In this document: positions 59,101-64,000 of the stretch, piece by piece | Layout of the letters: each line of letters starts with the position of its first letter | Position numbering within the stretch: position 1 is the first letter of the stretch | NCBI GenBank assembly: GCA_947034895.1 | Contig: OX344763.1 | Span: forward strand, 80,557,093-80,621,092 | DNA from: Rhytidiadelphus loreus | Lineage: Eukaryota > Streptophyta > Bryopsida > Hypnales > Hylocomiaceae | Direction of reading: 5' to 3' | Length of the DNA: 64,000 bases | The notes under the pieces: model-generated | What the model was told of the DNA's origin: nothing | Databases searched by the model: none | The model's input: the letters and a program-made list of their open reading frames with translations, nothing else | Position numbers and translations under genes: made by a program

Positions 59101-62100
59101 TAGTCCATTCACTTGACTTCTCCGGATATTTCTCCTTGAATTTCCTGGTCGCATGAGCTACTGCCTCACCCAGCTCTTGCTGCAAGACCAAAAAGAAGCC
59201 CAAATACGAAGTTAGCGGTGGAAAAATCACGGTCAAATGCCCGAGGACAACCACGAAAAAAAGAATGCAAAATATGGCGGTTGATAAAACTAGAGTGCCG
59301 ACATCGGCAGCCAGTTCCACAGCAAGCATCGTCCTCCACTAACTCGTTTGGCTTGTCCACAACCAACGGAGGTTCCGATATCGGTACTCCATATTAAGAC
59401 CCCGAAAGGAAACTATTGTCGCCACTAAGAAGCAACTAAGTACCGACTAAGGAACGACTCAAGCAGCAACTAAGTAGCGACTAAGCAATGACTAAGCAAC
59501 GTCTAAGCAACAACTAAGCAACGACTAGGCAGCGACTAAGAAATGACTAAGCAACGTCTAAGCAGCAACTAAGCAACGACTAGGCAGCGAATAAGCAGTA
59601 ACTAAGTAGCGACTAAGCAACAACTGAGCAACAACTAAGCAGCGACTAAGCAGAGACTGAGCAACGTCTAAGCAACAACTAAGCAACGACTAAGCAGCAG
59701 CATCTTGCAAATCACTGAAGCATACAACATGAAAATACCTGATAAAGAACCCCAATTAAGCCGTCTAACGTCAAGGTGTACCAAGTTCGAGTCTTTGATT
59801 TCTGCTTCTTCTCGGCGTCAGCTAGCTCTTCCTTGGAAACTAGATTCTCGTAATACGACAGGGGTTGGCCAGCAATACTTTGAAGTCGGTAGAGTTTATG
59901 GACAAGATTCAACTTCACATGGCATGTCTGGTTTCTCCTGTTTCAACACACTGATGTTAGAACAGAATAACAATCACACTTCCCACATAAGCATTATCAA
60001 AACAGATCTATGACTTGTGGATTACCAGTTTACTTGGTGCAATGCGGTGAGAAGTGGCCCGGTCTGGCTGTTGACCTCCAAAACTATTGATTCAACCGCA
60101 TAATGCCATGCTAGATCGTCTCCATGGTCTCTGTTAATGATTGGTAGCCAGGCCGCGAGCCGATGGTTACCATCCCAAACGAAGAACATTTTACCCGAGA
60201 ATTGCTTCCACGCGTCTTCCTTCTGGAGCTCCCTCTCAAAGTTCTCGTTTGCAGCAACCCATAACGGACTCCAGTTGGCTACCTCGGCGTCGGTCACATC
60301 CTGTGTTTTTCCCTCGTTGTCCTGCAAGGCGACATAGAAGACCCCATGGCCATCCATGTATCCGGTACTAACGAAATGTGCGCCAAGTGCCATCACATCG
60401 TTTTTCAAGTATGGGCGCACAGCAGCTAGAGCTTTCATTCGGCAGAGCGGGATGTTGAGTTTGGACTTCTCCCTTGGCTTGAAACGAAGCTTGTCCAACA
60501 CCACGTTCGTATTCACCGACTCCTGCACGACCATCTTGTCCATTTCCTTGCCAAGCTCCTCGGCTGTCATCTCCGTCGTTGCCTTATCAGCCTCATGAGC
60601 GTCTTGGGAGGTCTGCACATCCTCGTTGTCTACTTCCTCTGTAAATACAAACTTCGTTAGCAACGGGGCCGCAAAATAAAATATCTTAATAAAACGTGTT
60701 TAAAGATACTCACCCAACTCGAGAATGTCAGGCTGTGATGATGATTCCAGGCCAGACCTTAAAGGATTCCTTCCAGCATCTGTCATATCCTCCGATTGAC
60801 CTACACAACGACAAAATCTCAGTACAAATGACAAGTGTAACCAGTTGTCAGTGGTTCCAGAATGAGGTAGGACGCAAACAGAATCCCTTTGGAGGGAGTG
60901 ACTCGAGGCAAGGGGGTGCTATTGAATCAAGCAACATCCCGTTGGAGGGAGTGCCGCCATCGGCACCCCTTCCAAAGGGGTGCTGCTTGCGTCGACAGCA
61001 CCCCCTTGGGAGGGCTGCCGATGGCGGCACTCCCTGCAACGGGGTGCTGCTCGCGCAATTGGCACCCCCTTGGAGGGAGTGCCGATGGTGGCACTCCCTC
61101 CAACGGGGTGCCAATTGCGAGATGATAAGTAATCCATTGCAGGGATTTACCTCCTGTGGTCGTCGTCGTCTCCTCTTGATTCTTCTCGTTCCCTTGCCCC
61201 ATTTGCGCCTCTGTTGTAGTCATTGGGGTAAGATTCGGCACTTCCTCGTCCGCTTTTACGGCGCTTTCCGTGGTTTGTTTCCGCCTTGTAGCACCTGCTG
61301 GAATCCATAATGCAAATGTCAGTGCGATCTTGGACGTCAGTGGTCAAGTGGACTAGATGCGCATACATTAACTTCTGTGCTTCACGTATCAAAGGCGATT
61401 CAAGTTGACAGGAGAGATTGAGAAAACTAAACTGTCGCGCCTCCGAAGCCCTTAAGCAACCCCGTAACCGATCATTGAGTCCTTAACCCCGAACGCCATT
61501 ATAGACGCTACCTTAGAGCTCAGACACTGTCGGAACCCCTAAACCCTAAATTAATAAATCCCGTGACCCTTCTGTGAATCCTAATGCCAGTCCGTAAATA
61601 CAAACCCAATCTTGGAGGTCAAACTCTGTTGCGACTGTGAAACCATGGCGGAAAAAGAAATGCCTGCCTTGTATTCTGTACCTCCCAAAATAATGCAAAT
61701 CCCGTCGCGGTTGCAATGCTCTCACCGGAATCCAGAACCCTGCCGCGTAATATAATTCCCGTCGTGACTACAATGCACCCGCAGAAAACCAAAATCCAGC
61801 CGTGTAATAAAACTCCCGTCGCGGCAGCAATACACTCGGGGGAATCCAAAACCCTCCCACTCCACTTTAAACTCAATTTTGGGTTCTTCGGAGAACACTG
61901 AAAACAGACTTTCTCTCGCAGGTCACAGTTTTGGGTTCTTTAATGAAACAGATGTCTTTGTCTCTAGACAGTTGCTTACAGGGCAATCGGACCGCGGAAT
62001 TCGAGATAAAAAATACGGTGTCCCTCGGTGGACAAAAAAAAAGTCTCGTAGTCTAACTCATTACTCTACACAGGACGCAATGAAATTGTATAACACATCT

Positions 62101-62605
62101 TCTGCGTGACTCAAAAAGAAAAGAGGTGCCCACAAGACGCAAGCTGGGCCAATACGTAAACATGATATGCTGGAGTAATATCCTTTACCCAATGCAGAAG
62201 GTAATGCGCACTACACCTTCATGAAATCCAACAATGATGATAGGAGTCTAACCAAAAATTAGAGCATTTCGCATTACCTCTCTCTGGAGTGGTTTCTCTA
62301 CTCGATCCTTCTGCATGATCACCAGCATCCTCATCAGGTGTACTTCCGCTTTCGCTGCGGGCTGGGGGGGAACTCTCTGGAAGTCCTTCCCCCATCGTCT
62401 CCTCTGCAATTCTGGTAAGGCTAACTAATGGAAGACCCTGAATCGTGCTAACTGATGGTTCTACACCAGCAAATTCTAGGACCCTTGCAGTCTCTCCAGC
62501 ATCGGCTATCCTAGCATTTGATCGCAACTCCCTCAGAATCCGAGACTTCTTCAAGCGCTTCGGGTTTGTAAAATACAGAGCTTGTCGTTTTCTTCTCTTT
62601 GGCAT
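56158..62605 (-). CDS. multi-exon gene: ParB-like motif plus permuted DNA-methyltransferase-like domain
   Basis: Exons by GT-AG sites and matching phase: 62605-62278, 61297-61151, 60800-60714, 60638-60026, 59937-59739, 59179-58760, 58680-57718, 57451-57104, 57002-56735, 56655-56458, then a last exon to 56158 whose acceptor is unsure (one choice stops at once). No internal stops through exon 10, about 1,190 residues. Exon 1 is basic and then acidic. Exon 4 has FFVWDGNHRLAAW near residue 343, the GxHR motif of ParB-like folds. Exon 7 is Lys/Ala-rich with a repeated KKADSE-VAAQESAKK unit. Exons 8-10 follow type-beta amino-methyltransferase order: FDLILGDIKDG at the DPPY place, a glycine turn and strand (HGAGAILLFVP), then KDPVFLQMLI and ILDAFASLG with AC..IGR at the AdoMet site. 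DPPY and the FxGxG glycines are not kept, so activity is doubtful. A ParB/methyltransferase fusion is the best guess. Confidence 0.65.
59405..59700. repeat. 12-bp minisatellite in intron 5
   Basis: Tandem CAACGACTAAGC-like units (variants CAGCGACTAAGC, CAACAACTAAGC, CAACGTCTAAGC), about 24 copies inside the intron between exons 5 and 6 of the minus-strand gene. Not coding. Confidence 0.88.
60880..61130. repeat. GC-rich repeat with long inverted arms in intron 2
   Basis: Repeats of GGAGTGCCGCCATCGGC and its reverse complement, and of GGGGTGCTGCT, alternate in both orientations and could fold into strong hairpins in the pre-mRNA. All six-frame open frames here are repeat artefacts. Confidence 0.8.
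61682..61860. repeat. 57-bp minisatellite in intron 1
   Basis: Two full 57-base units and a partial third, each starting CCCGTCGYGR and ending GTAATAWAAYT. They lie in the long first intron (62277-61298) of the minus-strand gene; the rest of that intron shows no gene. Confidence 0.8.
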
Positions 62606-63425
62606 TCTAAAGGATGTAGGAATTGATTACCATTTCCACTCCTCGCAATACTAATTACCCTACTCCATTTTATGTATGATAACTGCTAGTCACGTTTTAT
62701 TTCAAGTGCAGGCGGCAGAAAGACCTAGTAACTTAGTCCGACGGGGTGTTAAACCCGTCGGACATGCCAATAAACACGAATGATTGCAAGTTTAAAATTC
62801 AAGTTACAATTACTCATGGCATCATTCCATTCTTGCGGGCCTCCTTTGAATAATGGATGGACGGTCTCTGGAATTCGTAGGGCTGCCAAGGCTCATTTAA
62901 AATGAAGCTGAAAATCATTGAATATTCTGACACATCTATTGACGGTCGACCGCCGGCAGTACAATAAACGGGATGAAATGTAGTTATGGGCCTACAGGCT
63001 CCAAATTACATTTGGAATACTTCAATCTGTTCAAAGAGTGTTTCTCTATTCCATAATAAACATAGGGACTGCGCATACAACCACGCCTACTTTTAACATC
63101 TAGTCTAATTAAATGATTGTAAGTTGTGCATTTAAATATCATCCTAGTTGCAACTACCTACGGATCGTATTGTGTTCACTATAACTGGGAACAAATACTA
63201 ATTGAATAGAACGTGTACCATCAGGCTTGGTTCAGTTCTACATTGCCTTCATGAACGACTACATGGCGGCTTGTCTGGAGTTATGACATGGGCAGATTGT
63301 ATTGACGTAGTCCTAGAACCCTACATTATTTATGCAAGGAATTCAGTACCTACATTTAACTTGTTCCGCATTTTGCACCTCGGTTACAGGTTTGTTGTAT
63401 TGTGTCCTCTTGAGATTAGGTTGCC
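62606..63425. promoter_or_regulatory. divergent intergenic region between two genes
   Basis: 820 bases separate the minus-strand ATG at 62605 from the plus-strand ATG at 63426, so this region should contain both promoters. No convincing TATA box is apparent for either gene. The only strong structure is the hairpin at 62736-62763. Confidence 0.5.
62736..62763. other. perfect 10-bp stem hairpin
   Basis: Arms GTCCGACGGG and CCCGTCGGAC with an 8-base loop GTGTTAAA. It is GC-rich in an AT-rich surround, 130 bases upstream of the minus-strand start codon. It is not followed by a T run, and bacterial terminators are irrelevant here. It could be a protein-binding palindrome or the remnant of a transposon end. 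Confidence 0.7.
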
Positions 63426-64000
63426 ATGGCTACCTCGGTCGTTGCCGTCCCTAATGCGGTTCTAATTCGAGGAGATGGAGCAACAATGCCTATTTCGTTC
63501 GTAGTGGGGGAGGATGGCTTCGCTAGAGTTACTGGATCTCGCTTGGCTTCTAGGTTTCAGATTATGGAAGGTACTTTGCATTTGGATCTGGATGTTATGA
63601 ACCCAGTCTCGAGGCAGGTCTCTCACACTGTAGCGCAGTTGTCATGTGACTCTCTTGGGGGTGAGGTGTGGTCTTTGTCACCCGGAAACTATCGCGTGTA
63701 TGGAATGAAGGACAATGTAGTTGATTCTACAGCTAGACGTGGGATGACATTGGATGTCACCCCAATGCTTCGGAACGTCAAATTAGAACATGTCGACAGT
63801 CCTGTCCTTGTTCTTAGTGATGATTCTGATAGTGATTGCATCCTTCCCACGCCTGATTTCACTGCTCCCGACCTTGTAGGCCCCCCGGTTGAGCGTGCAG
63901 CTTCCGTTCCTGAGTCATGTCCTGCCCGTAGTTCAACTCCATCCATTTGTAAACCTCCCTTGCCAGCTGCTGAGAGTATCATCCACTGCCTACGCCAATT
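63426..64000 (+). CDS. unknown protein, 5' part, runs off the window
   Basis: ATG at 63426 in a GCCATGG context opens a frame of 191 codons with no stop up to the window end. The first 100 residues look globular, with beta-type hydrophobic spacing (SFVVGEDGFARVTG, LHLDLDVMNP). Near residue 128 VLVLSDDSDSDC is a textbook SUMO-interaction-motif pattern: a hydrophobic core followed by acidic and Ser residues. The rest is Pro/Ser-rich and probably disordered. It is divergent from the ParB/methyltransferase-like gene and, like it, free of the stops found elsewhere in the window. The family is not recognised; it could be a host gene or the partner gene of one mobile element. Confidence 0.6.
   Translation, partial: MATSVVAVPNAVLIRGDGATMPISFVVGEDGFARVTGSRLASRFQIMEGTLHLDLDVMNPVSRQVSHTVAQLSCDSLGGEVWSLSPGNYRVYGMKDNVVDSTARRGMTLDVTPMLRNVKLEHVDSPVLVLSDDSDSDCILPTPDFTAPDLVGPPVERAASVPESCPARSSTPSICKPPLPAAESIIHCLRQ

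Noticed and set aside
60848..61241. Several overlapping open frames on both strands
   Set aside because: They derive from the inverted GC-rich repeat of intron 2; only 61151-61241 is part of a supported exon.

Overview
This looks like nuclear DNA of a land plant, from a repeat-rich, gene-poor, probably silenced region. The evidence is a plant-type Ty3/gypsy retrotransposon, CACTA-type MITEs, a satellite array, AT-rich spacers and a multi-exon gene with GT-AG introns. Several families (the HND-motif kinase, the RING/coiled-coil cassettes) look more like a seed-free plant such as a bryophyte than a crop-type angiosperm, but I cannot name the species. No bacterial, viral or organellar gene set is present.

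Layout. (1) 225-26799 is a giant inverted-repeat structure. Two arms (225-7354 and 19594-26799) are almost identical over 6.6 kb and flank a 12.2-kb spacer. Each arm carries two convergent decayed genes: A (RING finger plus coiled coil) and B (coiled coil). The spacer carries a decayed protein-kinase gene K, split by a 202-bp CACTA MITE with an intact 3-bp target duplication. (2) 26799-about 36320 is a Ty3/gypsy element on the minus strand (LTR, PBS, extra 5' ORF, gag, protease, RT/RNase H, integrase). The right arm cuts it off inside integrase. Its LTR is studded with the 11-bp palindrome GACAAWTTGTC. (3) 37117-45195 is a tandem array of a 220-bp satellite with local 440-bp higher-order repeats. 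(4) 45196-48421 is a third cassette (C) of the A/B family. (5) 48422-55060 holds two decayed, probably retroelement-derived genes on the minus strand and a second GACAAWTTGTC array. (6) 55061-64000 contains the only apparently intact genes: an 11-exon minus-strand gene coding for about 1,190-1,250 residues, with a ParB-like motif and a permuted DNA-methyltransferase-like C-terminus, and a divergent plus-strand gene that runs off the window.

Two themes link the parts. Genes A, B, C and K encode different proteins but share one cassette plan: a GC-rich GTCGCCC minisatellite, a short leader motif, the coding region, then a shared AT-rich 3' module with inverted ends. Second, nearly all decayed genes keep one reading frame over hundreds of codons and are broken mainly by stops explainable by C-to-T or G-to-A transitions, the pattern expected of cytosine-methylated silenced DNA. 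Against this background the intact ParB/methyltransferase-like gene and the dense palindromic arrays are the best candidates for an undescribed system.
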